A DNA stretch of 64,000 nucleotides from UBA5794 sp963714375 (GCA_963714375.1 CAVQOG010000008.1:62001-126000); one strand, 5' to 3'. Positions 24,826 through 33,881 are shown, counted from the first letter of the stretch. Notes: generated by a model from the letters alone, not told the origin. Program-made: numbers and translations.

Positions 24826-25008
24826 CTACGCGGCGCGGACGGACTGGATGGTCGGGAAGCAAATCTCACAACCTGCGCTGTTGCAGTGTGAGACGGCCTT
24901 CACGTCAAGACCGTTGCCGGCGAACCAAGACTCAAGGTCACTGTCGCTCAGCGTGGTCAGATCCACGGTCTTGATGTTCTGTGCAAGTGTCATTGTTTCC
25001 ATACCCAT
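24826..25008 (-). CDS. Small protein with C-terminal cysteine motif, unknown
   Basis: The 60-residue frame (55 if the third Met at 24993 is used; a weak GGAA lies before it) reads MTLAQNIKTVDLTTLSDSDL, then ESWFAGNGLDVKAVSH, then CNSAGCEIC and a short tail ending VRAA. The acidic leader-like first half and HC-x4-C-x2-C cluster near the C-terminus could be a metal site or a peptide precursor. No modifying enzyme or transporter is adjacent. It is divergent from the cupin gene with 60 bases between. Coding status is moderate. Confidence 0.5.
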   Translation of the reverse strand: MGMETMTLAQNIKTVDLTTLSDSDLESWFAGNGLDVKAVSHCNSAGCEICFPTIQSVRAA

Positions 25009-25068
25009 AACGTATCGATTGGGTATGACACAAACGCGTGTGCACGGGCCTTGGCGTAATATTGCTCT

Positions 25069-25410
25069 ATGGAACTCAAGCGATACAGCGATGCACTGGT
25101 GTTCGCCTTTGGAGATCTTCAGCTCCGTGAGCTCACCCCAGAGGTCTTCGATCTGGCATCTTTCGCGGAAATCGTCGTCCCCATTGGGGCAGATCGGGAG
25201 CCGAGGGTTTCTGCCAAGGAACACCGGATGTATATCTGCTTTGTCGGTGAAGTCGAATTCTCCGTCAACGATGAGTCCATTCGTCTCACGACAGGCGATG
25301 TTCTCCATATCTCCGAGGGTGAGACATACGGGTTCCACAACGGCGGATATCAGGAAGTACGTCTTCTCTTGATCAGAGTTCCCGGCCCTAGCGTTGGACA
25401 GAACCTCTAA
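25069..25410 (+). CDS. Cupin-domain protein
   Basis: The 113-residue product is one small beta-barrel domain. The first cupin motif is partial (EHRMYICFVGEVEFSVND) and the second reads TGDVLHISEGETYGFHNGG. The usual metal-binding His-His-Glu set is incomplete in motif 1, so it may be a sensor or binding protein rather than an enzyme. No substrate can be inferred. Confidence 0.75.
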   Translation: MELKRYSDALVFAFGDLQLRELTPEVFDLASFAEIVVPIGADREPRVSAKEHRMYICFVGEVEFSVNDESIRLTTGDVLHISEGETYGFHNGGYQEVRLLLIRVPGPSVGQNL

Positions 25411-25422
25411 CCGAGGGCGTTG

Positions 25423-26115
25423 TCAGGCGGCCCCCAAGGGCAGAACGTATCGCCACACCACGATAAAATGGACGATCGATGCCGCGACGACCATCACGTG
25501 GAACACCTCGTGGTATGAAAACACACGTGGCCACAATCGTGGCCGGTTCGTGATGAGAAGGAACATGCCGATCGTATAGATCACACCCCCGAGGGCAGCA
25601 AGCCCCGAGGCGGTCCAGCCGAGTTCCGACACGAACTTCCACGCCAAGGCGATTCCGAGCCAGCCCATGCCGGCACCGAGAGCCATCGAGAATCCTTGCT
25701 TTTCGGTCGGATACAACAGATGCTGGAGTCCACCGACAAGCACAGCGCCCCACGCAACTGCCAGAGCGGTCCAGCGCAGTGGTCCGTCAAGCGTTGCGAT
25801 GATGATCGGCGTATAGGTACCTGCGATCAGGACGATGATCATCGAGTGATCGAGGCGCTGCATGCGTTTCTTCCAGACTTCGCGCCATGCAATCGAGTGG
25901 TACAAAGAACTCGTCGTGTATAGAGCGACGAGGGCCAGTCCGAAGATGATCACGCCAATGCGAAGCCCCCAGTTCGGGGCAACCAGGACGAGGAAGACAG
26001 TTCCAACAACTGCGGCGGCCGCGGCTGCGCCGTGGAGTATTCCCCGCACGGGGTTCTGCATTCTGCCAAGTGTCCAACGTGCGGCGTACATCGGTGGGAG
26101 GCTACTGGTGAGCAC
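25423..26115 (-). CDS. Hemolysin III family (PAQR-like) membrane protein
   Basis: The 230-residue product has seven predicted membrane helices. It carries the family residues SSLYHSIAW near 70, the DHSMI segment near 88, and HEVFHVMVV near the C-terminus; these His and Asp positions match the putative metal site of PAQR proteins. Function in bacteria is unclear. The start is uncertain: GTG 26115, ATG 26091 and ATG 26061 are all in frame and none has a clear ribosome binding site. It diverges from the prenyltransferase. Confidence 0.85.
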   Translation of the reverse strand: MLTSSLPPMYAARWTLGRMQNPVRGILHGAAAAAAVVGTVFLVLVAPNWGLRIGVIIFGLALVALYTTSSLYHSIAWREVWKKRMQRLDHSMIIVLIAGTYTPIIIATLDGPLRWTALAVAWGAVLVGGLQHLLYPTEKQGFSMALGAGMGWLGIALAWKFVSELGWTASGLAALGGVIYTIGMFLLITNRPRLWPRVFSYHEVFHVMVVAASIVHFIVVWRYVLPLGAA

Positions 26116-26199
26116 CGCTACGGCGCGCGATATTGTCGAACACCTCTACGATTGTGTGAGTTCGGCGTTTTCGCTCGAACGTGCCAATCGGGAGAACCT

Positions 26200-26982
26200 G
26201 TGTCGGTCAAGGACAGTGCACTCAAGCCGGTCTATCGGATCTATGAGGATCGACTCCGCAAGGGCCTCAACAATGATGCGCTCCCGAACCACATCGGCGT
26301 CATCCACGATGGTCACCGTCGGTACGCACGGGCAGAGGGGCTTCCGGACTACGCAGCGTCATACCGCGTCGGAATGGCGAAATTCGTCGAGTTTCTTCAA
26401 TGGACGGCTGACCTTGACATCGAGGCCGTCACATGTTGGCTCCTTTCCACCGAGAACCTCGCCAGGCCGCAGGAAGAACTGGCCCCCTACTACGCAGTGC
26501 TCATTGAGATGTTCAACGAGATTCCAAGGTCGTCAGCCGGCGAGAATGTCAAGGTGCGGTTCATTGGAAGCCTTGATCTCCTTCCGACAGATCTCGTCGA
26601 TGCGGCGAAGCGGCTTGAATCCGAATGCAGCACGGGTGCCCGCAGAGTGACCATTGCCTTGGCCTACGGGGGAAGGCAAGAGATCGTTGATGCTGTGAAA
26701 GACCTGGTTGATGATCTTGCTTCTTCAGGCGTCGAGTCCACGCACATGGCTGACCACATCAATCCTGAAGCGATGTCGTCTCGTATGTACGCATCGGATC
26801 TTCCGGATCCCGACCTTGTGCTGCGCACATCGGGAGAAGCGAGGCTTTCGGGGTTTCTGCTCTGGCAGGCTGCCTATGCCGAGTATTCGTTCGTCGATGT
26901 CTACTGGCCCGCTTTCCGGTACATCGACTTCCTGAGGGCGTTGCGCGACTATACGCGCCGAGAACGTCGCTACGGCAAGTAG
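26200..26982 (+). CDS. cis-Prenyltransferase (UppS/Z-prenyl diphosphate synthase family)
   Basis: From GTG 26200, after GGGAGA, the product is 260 residues. The catalytic Asp37 is kept in HIGVIHDGHRRYA, but the usual DGNGRWA core is DGHRRYA, so Asn, Gly and Trp of the active site are replaced. The C-terminal RTSGEARLSGFLLWQAAYAEY has Gly where Asn is normal. The enzyme would make the lipid carrier for wall precursors, or a short-chain Z-prenyl diphosphate. The substitutions suggest a side paralogue. Confidence 0.85.
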   Translation: MSVKDSALKPVYRIYEDRLRKGLNNDALPNHIGVIHDGHRRYARAEGLPDYAASYRVGMAKFVEFLQWTADLDIEAVTCWLLSTENLARPQEELAPYYAVLIEMFNEIPRSSAGENVKVRFIGSLDLLPTDLVDAAKRLESECSTGARRVTIALAYGGRQEIVDAVKDLVDDLASSGVESTHMADHINPEAMSSRMYASDLPDPDLVLRTSGEARLSGFLLWQAAYAEYSFVDVYWPAFRYIDFLRALRDYTRRERRYGK

Positions 26983-26992
26983 GGCGGCTGCG

Positions 26993-27676
26993 CTACCGAG
27001 AGCGAAGCTCGAGGGGGATATGGTCCTGGTCATTGAAGGTCCGGAGACTCATGACGTGATTACCAGCAAGGGGCAGCACCTTGACCCGAGCAAAGGACGC
27101 ATGAAAGAGCACAAACTTCTCCCATTCCCACGGTGACGGAGGGATTCCGAGGAGGTGTGTGAGACATACCGAATTCGTCCCACCGTGGGCAACGATGACG
27201 ATTCGTCCATCCTTGTTGTCGCAATGCCACAGGTTTGGATCCTCCGGATCCTTGGTGACACCGCGCTCGGCGAGAAGGTTGTCGAGCGCTGTGGTGACAC
27301 GGTCGTGGAATGCTCGGAACGACTCACCACCGTCAAGGCCATTCCACCATTCGTCAGGAGATCGGTGCTTGGTTGTTTTGAAGATGTTGATGACTGCTTC
27401 TTCTGAAATCCCGCTCCAGTCGGGCATTCTCACCTCGACGAGCTCGTCCACCGTGTAGGGAGACAGGTTCGTGCGCTCTCCGATGGGTTCTGCCGTTTGT
27501 TGCGATCGCAATGCTGGTGATACGACCAGCTCGGTCGCTTGGGGATTGGCTTTCCCAATTCGTGCGGCTGCCAGTTCCGCTTGCTCGAAGCCGAGTTCGG
27601 TCAGGTTCGGGTCGGATTGCGAGAGGCCGTCGACAGCCCACTGCGGCTGTCCATGTCTAACAAATACGATGTCCAT
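26993..27676 (-). CDS. Histidine phosphatase family protein
   Basis: The 227-residue product begins MDIVFVRHGQPQWA, with the phosphohistidine RHG motif, and contains the second His in IVIVAHGGTNSVCL plus the SPALRSQQTAEPI segment. Members include phosphoglycerate mutases and broad phosphatases; nothing here fixes the substrate. It converges with the prenyltransferase with ten bases between stops. Confidence 0.88.
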   Translation of the reverse strand: MDIVFVRHGQPQWAVDGLSQSDPNLTELGFEQAELAAARIGKANPQATELVVSPALRSQQTAEPIGERTNLSPYTVDELVEVRMPDWSGISEEAVINIFKTTKHRSPDEWWNGLDGGESFRAFHDRVTTALDNLLAERGVTKDPEDPNLWHCDNKDGRIVIVAHGGTNSVCLTHLLGIPPSPWEWEKFVLFHASFARVKVLPLAGNHVMSLRTFNDQDHIPLELRSR

Positions 27677-27790
27677 CCCAAGAGGATACGGCGCCCTGTA
27701 TTTGAGATTTCCCTGTTCCGTTCAAAGATCGTTCGTGTCACGTTGTGGAGATGTGATGCCGGTGCAGACGCCATGGTTGAGGTGTCGTGC

Positions 27791-28348
27791 TCACACCCTT
27801 GACGGCCGATAGCGGCGGTGCGACAGATCGAGCGTGTCGATGTTCTCGACTGTCGCAAACGCCTCGGGGTACGACGCAGCGACGATGCGCATGACATCTT
27901 TTGCTCGTCGGCGTGTGACTACGCAGAAAAGGACCATCACCGGGCCGCGGAGACCCTCGCCTGGCACTTCTGTCACGCCGAAACCGGCCTGGCGAAGTTC
28001 GGCCGTTGGCGATGGCGCGTCCATCGGGACGAACACACGAACGACGGACTCTCCGACCGCGACCTTTTCTTCGAGCCATGTTCCGATCCATGTACCGAGG
28101 GCGAATCCACCCGCGTAGGCGATTGCCTTCGCCGGCGTGTCGAGCGATGCAAACACGAATGCTGCGGCAATGAGCCAAGTGAAGGACTCCACGAACCCGA
28201 CGGCAGCAGCGATACCTCGCCGACCGCGCATGATGAACATGACCCGTAGGACACCCGCCGATACATCGACGATTCGCAACCCAACAATGAGTGCGAGGAT
28301 CCCGACGGTTGCCAAAAGGTCGGTCGATACGATTGCGAGCGCGAACAT
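27791..28348 (-). CDS. UPF0316/DUF2179 membrane protein
   Basis: The 185-residue product has three N-terminal helices (about 5-30, 45-65, 70-90) with the family segment GLRIVDVSAGVLRVMFIMRG. A soluble C-terminal DUF2179 domain follows (VMVLFCVVTRRRAKDVMRIV). Related Bacillus proteins are uncharacterised and may bind a small ligand through DUF2179. The region after its start, up to pyrE, is non-coding. Confidence 0.85.
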   Translation of the reverse strand: MFALAIVSTDLLATVGILALIVGLRIVDVSAGVLRVMFIMRGRRGIAAAVGFVESFTWLIAAAFVFASLDTPAKAIAYAGGFALGTWIGTWLEEKVAVGESVVRVFVPMDAPSPTAELRQAGFGVTEVPGEGLRGPVMVLFCVVTRRRAKDVMRIVAASYPEAFATVENIDTLDLSHRRYRPSRV

Positions 28349-28666
28349 GACGGACTACCTCCGTTGGAAGACCAACACAAACGAGCTGCACGACCCATTT
28401 CGGTGTGCAGCAGCAGCAGCAGGAAGGCTAACGCGCAATGTGGCATGTGTCGCGACCTTTGTGCGACTTCCAACCTGTGATAAGCGCACGGATGTCCCGC
28501 GGTGCCCAACGCCAGCCTGCTGTCCCCAACGTCCCGCACAAAAACTCAGGGCCGCGTTGCCGGATCGGCAAAGCGGCCCTGGGTTGGGCTTAGACGGGAG
28601 GTTAGGAAGGCATCCTGTCTGGCTACTGTTATCGGGCAGTTGCCGCAAAGACTTGAGCGATAATTT
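28349..28666. other. 318-base non-coding region upstream of pyrE
   Basis: It lies between the divergent UPF0316 gene and pyrE. It holds a (CAG)n-like stretch near 28406-28420 and one long hairpin at 28547-28581; no gene was found in it. Some of it is probably an untranslated leader of pyrE. Confidence 0.5.
28547..28581 (+). terminator. Hairpin in the pyrE leader (terminator or attenuator candidate)
   Basis: CAGGGCCGC pairs perfectly with GCGGCCCTG across an inner stem TTGCC/GGCAA and a five-base loop. It is 85 bases before the pyrE start and on the pyrE transcript, so it could attenuate pyrimidine gene expression. No T-tract follows and no known PyrR site was recognised. Confidence 0.4.
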
Positions 28667-29227
28667 GTGAAATATTCCACCTCCGCGAAACAGGTATTGA
28701 TCGGGCACCTTCGGGCACACTCTGTGCGAACGGACGGACCCTTCACGCTTCGGTCGGGAACCGTTTCGACTTGGTACATCGATGCGCGGCAAACGACGTT
28801 TTCGGGTGAGGGTGCCCGTGCGGTTGGAGCGGCCGTACTCGAGCAGATTGATGAGGATGTCGATGCCGTGGGTGGCATGACAATGGGTGCGGACCCAATC
28901 GCAGTGGCGACGGCGATCGCAGCAGCGGAAGCCGGGAGAACACTCAGATCGTTTTCCGTCCGCAAGGAGACAAAGGCACACGGTATGGGAGGTCGGCTCG
29001 TTGGCCCGATCGGTGCCGGCGATACCGTCGTCGCGCTTGAGGACACAACCACGACAGGCTCGGCTCTGGTTGAAGCCATCGATGCAATGATCGAAGGCGG
29101 TATGCGTGTCGTGAAAGCGGTCGCTCTTGTGGACCGCTCAGGTACCGAAGCTCGTGAACGGGTCCGAGAGCGTGGAATTCCCTATGTTGGTCTTGTGACA
29201 CCAGCCGATCTCGGCATGGAGGACTAG
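28667..29227 (+). CDS. pyrE: Orotate phosphoribosyltransferase
   Basis: The 186-residue product has the PRPP-binding motif VVALEDTTTTGSALVEA at about 121-137 (consensus acidic pair ED) and the flexible loop RKETKAHGMGGRLVG. It converts orotate and PRPP to OMP in pyrimidine synthesis. The start is a GTG at 28667. The stop shares its last base with the next GTG. Confidence 0.93.
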   Translation: MKYSTSAKQVLIGHLRAHSVRTDGPFTLRSGTVSTWYIDARQTTFSGEGARAVGAAVLEQIDEDVDAVGGMTMGADPIAVATAIAAAEAGRTLRSFSVRKETKAHGMGGRLVGPIGAGDTVVALEDTTTTGSALVEAIDAMIEGGMRVVKAVALVDRSGTEARERVRERGIPYVGLVTPADLGMED

Positions 29228-29922
29228 TGCACGCATTCCGAGCACCGTTTCGGCTCTTCATCATCGGCGTGGTTGGGCTCATCCTTTTGCTTGCCGCCGT
29301 TGACATCTTGTTCCTCCACGAGATTTCCACAGCACCCGATGGCTCACCTGCACAGCTCACCACTCGCGGCCTTGCCCAACAGCGCGGGGACATCGTCCTT
29401 GGTGCTGCGCTCATTGGTATGGGTGTTGTGCTCCTTGGTTCGTCCTTCGTTGAGCTGCTCAAGCGCAAGCCCGTGGTTGACGTTCGCGACGACGGTCTGT
29501 ACGCCCAGATCGGCGGCAAGACACCCGACGTGTTGATCCCTTGGGCTGAGGTGGAAACCGTCACAAGTGGCGTTGAGACTGATCCGTACGACGGCGCCAC
29601 TCGAGAGACGCTGATTGTGCAGGTGCGCGATACCGAAGCGATTCCCGCGTCGCTCGCAGGTGCAACGTGGCATGGCGACGAACTACACATCGATGCTCAC
29701 GACTGGAATCGTCCCGTTACCGATATTGCCCTTGCAGCACAAGGGGCACGGGATCATGCGATGCGGCCTCCACCATCAGCGACGCCATCCCAGACAAGTC
29801 AACCGTCCATGATGTGGGAGACGAAGGTCGATGTCACAACTGAGCAGCCAGCCGTCTCGCCAGCCATTTCCGATGCATCAGCCGATCATCCGATCGGAGA
29901 TGACGTCGAGGTGGATGAATGA
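29227..29922 (+). CDS. Two-helix membrane protein with PH-like cytoplasmic domain
   Basis: The 231-residue product has helices at about 8-30 (LFIIGVVGLILLLAAVDILF) and 55-78, then a soluble part with WAEVETVTSGVE typical of bacterial PH-like domains. An acidic, Pro/Ser-rich tail follows. Function is unknown. It is translationally coupled to pyrE at its start and to nfo at its end. Confidence 0.75.
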   Translation: MHAFRAPFRLFIIGVVGLILLLAAVDILFLHEISTAPDGSPAQLTTRGLAQQRGDIVLGAALIGMGVVLLGSSFVELLKRKPVVDVRDDGLYAQIGGKTPDVLIPWAEVETVTSGVETDPYDGATRETLIVQVRDTEAIPASLAGATWHGDELHIDAHDWNRPVTDIALAAQGARDHAMRPPPSATPSQTSQPSMMWETKVDVTTEQPAVSPAISDASADHPIGDDVEVDE

Positions 29923-30680
29923 AGATCGGTGCACACGTCAGTCCGAAGAACCCATTGGCCGAGGCTGCGGAGCGTGATGCCCAGGCGGTCCAAATCTTCC
30001 TTGCCAATCCGCAGTCGTGGAAGCCACCGATTCCAAGGGCCGACGCCGAGGAGCTCAAGGCATCCGACATTGACTTCTACGTCCACTCTCCGTATCTGAT
30101 GAACCTTGCCTCACCGAACAACCGGGTGCGGATTCCGTCTCGCAAGACTCTTGCCCAGACCGTTGTCGCTGCGGAGGCGATCGGCGCGCTCGGCGTCATC
30201 GTTCACGGGGGCAGCGTTGGCGCGGACGAAGAGATCGAGGTCGGTTTCGAGCGTTGGCGAAAGGCACTTGATTCCTTCGAAATCACCGTTCCGATCCTTG
30301 TCGAGAACACTGCGGGTCGGGGCAACTCGGTGATGCAGGACATCCACAACTACGGACCCCTATGGGACGCCATAGGTGACCTCAACGTCGGGGTCTGTCT
30401 CGATACCTGCCACACATGGGCTGCCGGTCAGGACATGGAGAATGCCGTGAGCATCATCACCGGATTGACCGGCGGGATCGCCCTTGTCCACGCAAACGAC
30501 TCCCGCGACGAGTTTGGGTCCAATCGGGATCGCCATGCCAACTTCGGCAAGGGCCAGATCCCGGAAGAGGTCGTCCCGAACATCATCCGACAAGCAAATA
30601 CGACGGCAATCGTCGAAACCCCAAACGAAGACAACGGCCAAGCCGCGGATATCGCTTGGCTTCGGTCAAAACTGGCGTGA
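29919..30680 (+). CDS. nfo: Endonuclease IV (AP endonuclease)
   Basis: The 253-residue TIM-barrel protein shows the metal-ligand motifs: HSPYLMNLAS, VIVHGGSVGAD, VENTAGRGN, CLDTCHTWAAG, VHANDSRDEFGSNRDRH and the C-terminal ETPNEDNG. All zinc-binding positions appear intact. It cuts abasic sites in base excision repair. It overlaps the preceding membrane protein gene by ATGA. Confidence 0.93.
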   Translation: MKIGAHVSPKNPLAEAAERDAQAVQIFLANPQSWKPPIPRADAEELKASDIDFYVHSPYLMNLASPNNRVRIPSRKTLAQTVVAAEAIGALGVIVHGGSVGADEEIEVGFERWRKALDSFEITVPILVENTAGRGNSVMQDIHNYGPLWDAIGDLNVGVCLDTCHTWAAGQDMENAVSIITGLTGGIALVHANDSRDEFGSNRDRHANFGKGQIPEEVVPNIIRQANTTAIVETPNEDNGQAADIAWLRSKLA

Positions 30681-30726
30681 AGTCGACCGGTGGTCGCCCG
30701 CTTCATCGCATGCGGGAAAGCATGGC

Positions 30727-32133
30727 TCAGGAAGCGAGTTGAGTGACTCCGCGACGTTCCATGTCTCCCCAGACACGCGTTGACGTTCCACCGATCATTG
30801 CCCTGATACGCCACCACACAGTCATCTGGCGGAGGCCGAGATTTTCGATGAAGACGAGTCCGACGAGTTGCAGCGTTTCCATTGGATCATTGAAGTAGCC
30901 GTACCGCTCGTCGAGAAGGAGGGCGAGCAGGGACGTCAACGCGCCGAAGAACAGCGCGATCAGGTACACCACCAGGATCGTCGCTGGGGTCACCCATCCG
31001 AAGATCAGTGCAAATGGAATGATCAGGTAGCCGACAAATTCCACAATCGGGGCTGCGAATTCGAAGATGACGACGAACGGCCACATGAGCATGCCGACCG
31101 TGCCTTGGCGGGGGTTGAAGAAGCTCGAACGAAAGTCGGAAACGGTCCTCATCAGTCCCCGATGCCATCGGATGCGTTGACGTCGCAGGATCGCCATGGT
31201 TGTAGGGACCTCGGTCCACAATACGGCGTTTGGCGCGTACCGTATCCGATACGGGGTACCCGTGTCGCGACAGTGCCGATGGATGCGCATCGTGAGGTCG
31301 AGGTCCTCACCCATGTGGCCCGATTGATACCCGCCAATGTCGGCCACGATGTCGCGTCGGAAGATTCCGAACGCTCCGCTCACATTGGGCAGTGCGTTGA
31401 TGGCCGCCCACGCCGGTTTTGTGGCGATGAAGGAGCGGACGTATTCAAGGATCTGGTACCGGGAGATCAACGACCGGGGTATGCCCGGCTCGACAATGTG
31501 TCCGTGGCGAACCGTGCCGCCGTTGAGCGGGCGGATATTCCCCCCAACCGCGACGACGCGTTCGCGGTCCTCAGCGATGAGACGCATGGCATGGATCAGG
31601 GCATTCTTGTCAACGATGACATCGGCGTCGGTCGCCATCACGTACGGGAATCGTGCCGCGTTGATGGCTGCGTTCAGAGCGTCTGCCCGTCCCCCGTTTT
31701 CCTTGTCAACCACCGTTAGATCAACACCTGTGGAATGTCGTGACTTGTAGATTCCGCGAATGGGTGCCGTAGGGATGCTCGTTCGCAGCGGATACGGCAT
31801 CTGTTCGAGATCAAAGGCTTCGATCAGCAGGGTCAGCGTGTCATCGCCGCTGCCGTCGTTAATGACGACGATCTCATACCTCGGGTAGGACACCATGGTG
31901 AGGGACCGAATCGATTCGACGATTCCGATTGCCTCGTTGTAGGCAGCCATGATGATCGAGACGGGAGGTGCCAGATCGGAGTCGAGCATGTCCTGGTCGC
32001 GTCCGAACCGCTCGACGATTCGTTCTCGACGAAGGAACACAGCAGAACCCGCGGCGAGGACAATCATGATGACCTGGAGCGCTATGTAGAACATCAGGAA
32101 GAACAGCGAAAGAAACGTCAGCACACCAGTCAT
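30727..32133 (-). CDS. Processive family 2 glycosyltransferase (polysaccharide synthase type)
   Basis: The 468-residue product has an N-terminal helix pair, then a GT-A domain with SIIMAAYNEAIGIVES, the DAD in MATDADVIVD, GEDLDLT, and QRIRW of the Q-x-x-R-W motif. C-terminal helices cover about 340-410. These are the marks of processive synthases such as those for poly-GlcNAc, cellulose or hyaluronan. Substrate is unknown. It overlaps the HEAT-repeat gene by four bases and probably acts with it to make an exopolysaccharide (inference). Confidence 0.88.
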   Translation of the reverse strand: MTGVLTFLSLFFLMFYIALQVIMIVLAAGSAVFLRRERIVERFGRDQDMLDSDLAPPVSIIMAAYNEAIGIVESIRSLTMVSYPRYEIVVINDGSGDDTLTLLIEAFDLEQMPYPLRTSIPTAPIRGIYKSRHSTGVDLTVVDKENGGRADALNAAINAARFPYVMATDADVIVDKNALIHAMRLIAEDRERVVAVGGNIRPLNGGTVRHGHIVEPGIPRSLISRYQILEYVRSFIATKPAWAAINALPNVSGAFGIFRRDIVADIGGYQSGHMGEDLDLTMRIHRHCRDTGTPYRIRYAPNAVLWTEVPTTMAILRRQRIRWHRGLMRTVSDFRSSFFNPRQGTVGMLMWPFVVIFEFAAPIVEFVGYLIIPFALIFGWVTPATILVVYLIALFFGALTSLLALLLDERYGYFNDPMETLQLVGLVFIENLGLRQMTVWWRIRAMIGGTSTRVWGDMERRGVTQLAS

Positions 32134-33314
32134 GGAGCCACGAAATCCAGGCTCGCCATGGAAAAGGCTGCGGAGCGCGAGTCTGAAGGCAGGTTTCCAA
32201 CGTGAGCAAGAAGATCGATATCAACGGCGGATTGGATACCGCGCCGTGAGCGTCTCGCTGCCTCCGCCACTTCGCCCTGCATGGTCAGCTGATACAGGGC
32301 GGCATCCGCCGCATAGGGATCATCGCCAGAGAGCGCGCTGACGAGAATACCCGTACCGCCAGGGAGCCAACCGATGGCCTCGGCCGCGTTCTGGCGGACC
32401 CACCACATCGGATCATTGAGAAGGAGCCGCAGTTGATCGGCTGCAGTGGACGCCGCGAGGTGACCGAGTGAACTGGCTGCTCGGGCTCGGACGGGCCAAT
32501 AGTCATCGTCAAGGGCGTCGATCAATCCGAGTACCGCACCATCCCCGCCAGCGGAGCCCAAGGCGGATGCCGCTGTGACTCGCCATTCGGGTTGATCCGA
32601 GATGAGAAGGCGTAGGAGCAGCGTCTCTGCGTCTGCATCGGACACCTGACCCAGGACTCGAATGCCGAGAGCGATGGTCGACACAGGTGAATCGTTTGAA
32701 GCCAGGGCCTGGTCGATCCACCTCCTCACGGGTGGTCCCACCTCGGGACCAAATCGGACGAGTGCATCGGCCAGACGAGCGGCGTGCCAAGGTGAAGCGA
32801 CGACAGCACGGTTCAGGATTGCAGGAACCGACTCCACATCGCGTAGGCGGCTAAGACCCTTGGCCGCATGGATTGCGACGTGGTTGTTTGGGTCGTCGAG
32901 GAGCCGACGCAGATCCTCAACGTAGGTATCGGTCGCCAGATCAACGAATGTGGACACCGCCGCAAGTCTGGCACTCGGCGGGAACCGTCTAGCGATCCGG
33001 TCGAGTAGAACCTCAGGCACACCGAGGTGCTCGACCAATTCGTCGACGAAACCTTGCTCCGATCCGACGAGGGACAGGCGGTATTCGACGAGAGCGTTGT
33101 GGAACATCGGATCATGGGCCCAGTCCGGGGAGGGATGCAGGGGGAGCATGTTCCTACTGACCATTTCACCGACAACGGCTACGTACTGCGCCGAACGAAC
33201 GCCCTGCCAGCGCCGATAGAGACGATGGGTCACCTTCATGACCACCAGGATGACGGTCGCAACCAGGGCGGCAGAGCCCGCGATCAACAACCACCAAAGC
33301 AAAGAGCTATTCAT
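32130..33314 (-). CDS. Membrane-anchored HEAT-repeat protein
   Basis: From ATG 33314 the product is 394 residues: one N-terminal helix (LLWWLLIAGSAALVATVILVV) and then about seven HEAT/PBS-lyase-like repeats, e.g. HVAIHAAKGLSRLRDVES and WPVRARAASSLGHLA. Such repeats make protein-binding solenoids. Translation is coupled to the glycosyltransferase (ATGA), so it may scaffold or regulate that enzyme at the membrane. A longer frame begins upstream without similarity. Confidence 0.85.
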   Translation of the reverse strand: MNSSLLWWLLIAGSAALVATVILVVMKVTHRLYRRWQGVRSAQYVAVVGEMVSRNMLPLHPSPDWAHDPMFHNALVEYRLSLVGSEQGFVDELVEHLGVPEVLLDRIARRFPPSARLAAVSTFVDLATDTYVEDLRRLLDDPNNHVAIHAAKGLSRLRDVESVPAILNRAVVASPWHAARLADALVRFGPEVGPPVRRWIDQALASNDSPVSTIALGIRVLGQVSDADAETLLLRLLISDQPEWRVTAASALGSAGGDGAVLGLIDALDDDYWPVRARAASSLGHLAASTAADQLRLLLNDPMWWVRQNAAEAIGWLPGGTGILVSALSGDDPYAADAALYQLTMQGEVAEAARRSRRGIQSAVDIDLLAHVGNLPSDSRSAAFSMASLDFVAP

Positions 33315-33399
33315 ATATGTGAGGTATCGGCCCCGCAACCCCCACGGTTGACCCATTCCGACGCCGACGTCGTCACACCCCGAGTGGTGGGGCGATTTC

Positions 33400-33765
33400 T
33401 CAGGTTGGCTTGTCGAGGATCCGATCGATCCGCGCTTTGAGTTCGCTTGGGCTGAACGGCTTGCGGATGTAGTCGGCGGCGCCTTCGCTCAGGGAGCTGA
33501 CGACGGCGTGATGATCGTCGACACCCGATAGGAGCACCACGGGAAAATCCAGTCCCTCGGAACGCCACGTTTGGAGTACGTCGATTCCTTTGAGGCCTGG
33601 CATGAGCTGATCGAGGATGACCAAATCGAATGCCTCGTTGCGTCCGAGTTCGAGAGCCGACGGTCCATCAACCGCCTCGACGACCTCATGACCGTCGGCC
33701 TGAAGGTGTCGTTTCACAAGCAGTCGAATGGATGCGGAATCATCTGCGATAAGAATTCGTGGCAC
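33400..33765 (-). CDS. Single-domain response regulator (REC only)
   Basis: The 121-residue product is a complete receiver: acidic pair DD at 8-9, phospho-acceptor Asp52 in LVILDQLMPG, Ser in VVLLSGVDD and Lys in YIRKPFSPSELKARI. There is no output domain, so it acts by binding a partner. It sits 85 bases upstream of the HEAT-repeat and glycosyltransferase pair on the same strand; it may gate their activity. The kinase is not in the window. GTG start. Confidence 0.9.
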   Translation of the reverse strand: MPRILIADDSASIRLLVKRHLQADGHEVVEAVDGPSALELGRNEAFDLVILDQLMPGLKGIDVLQTWRSEGLDFPVVLLSGVDDHHAVVSSLSEGAADYIRKPFSPSELKARIDRILDKPT

Positions 33766-33881
33766 CAGCCGATTCTAGCGATTTGGGTGCAGCGACTTGA
33801 CCAAACGGGTTCTTGTCCAAGTTGAAGGACTCCGGCTCCAATACGTCAGCTTGGCTCGAATGGTTGCGATAATCGGGAGCT

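Noticed and set aside
24548..25372. A 274-codon frame through the repeat-rich region
   Set aside because: It crosses a heptamer array, a dispersed repeat and the antisense of two small genes; not coding.
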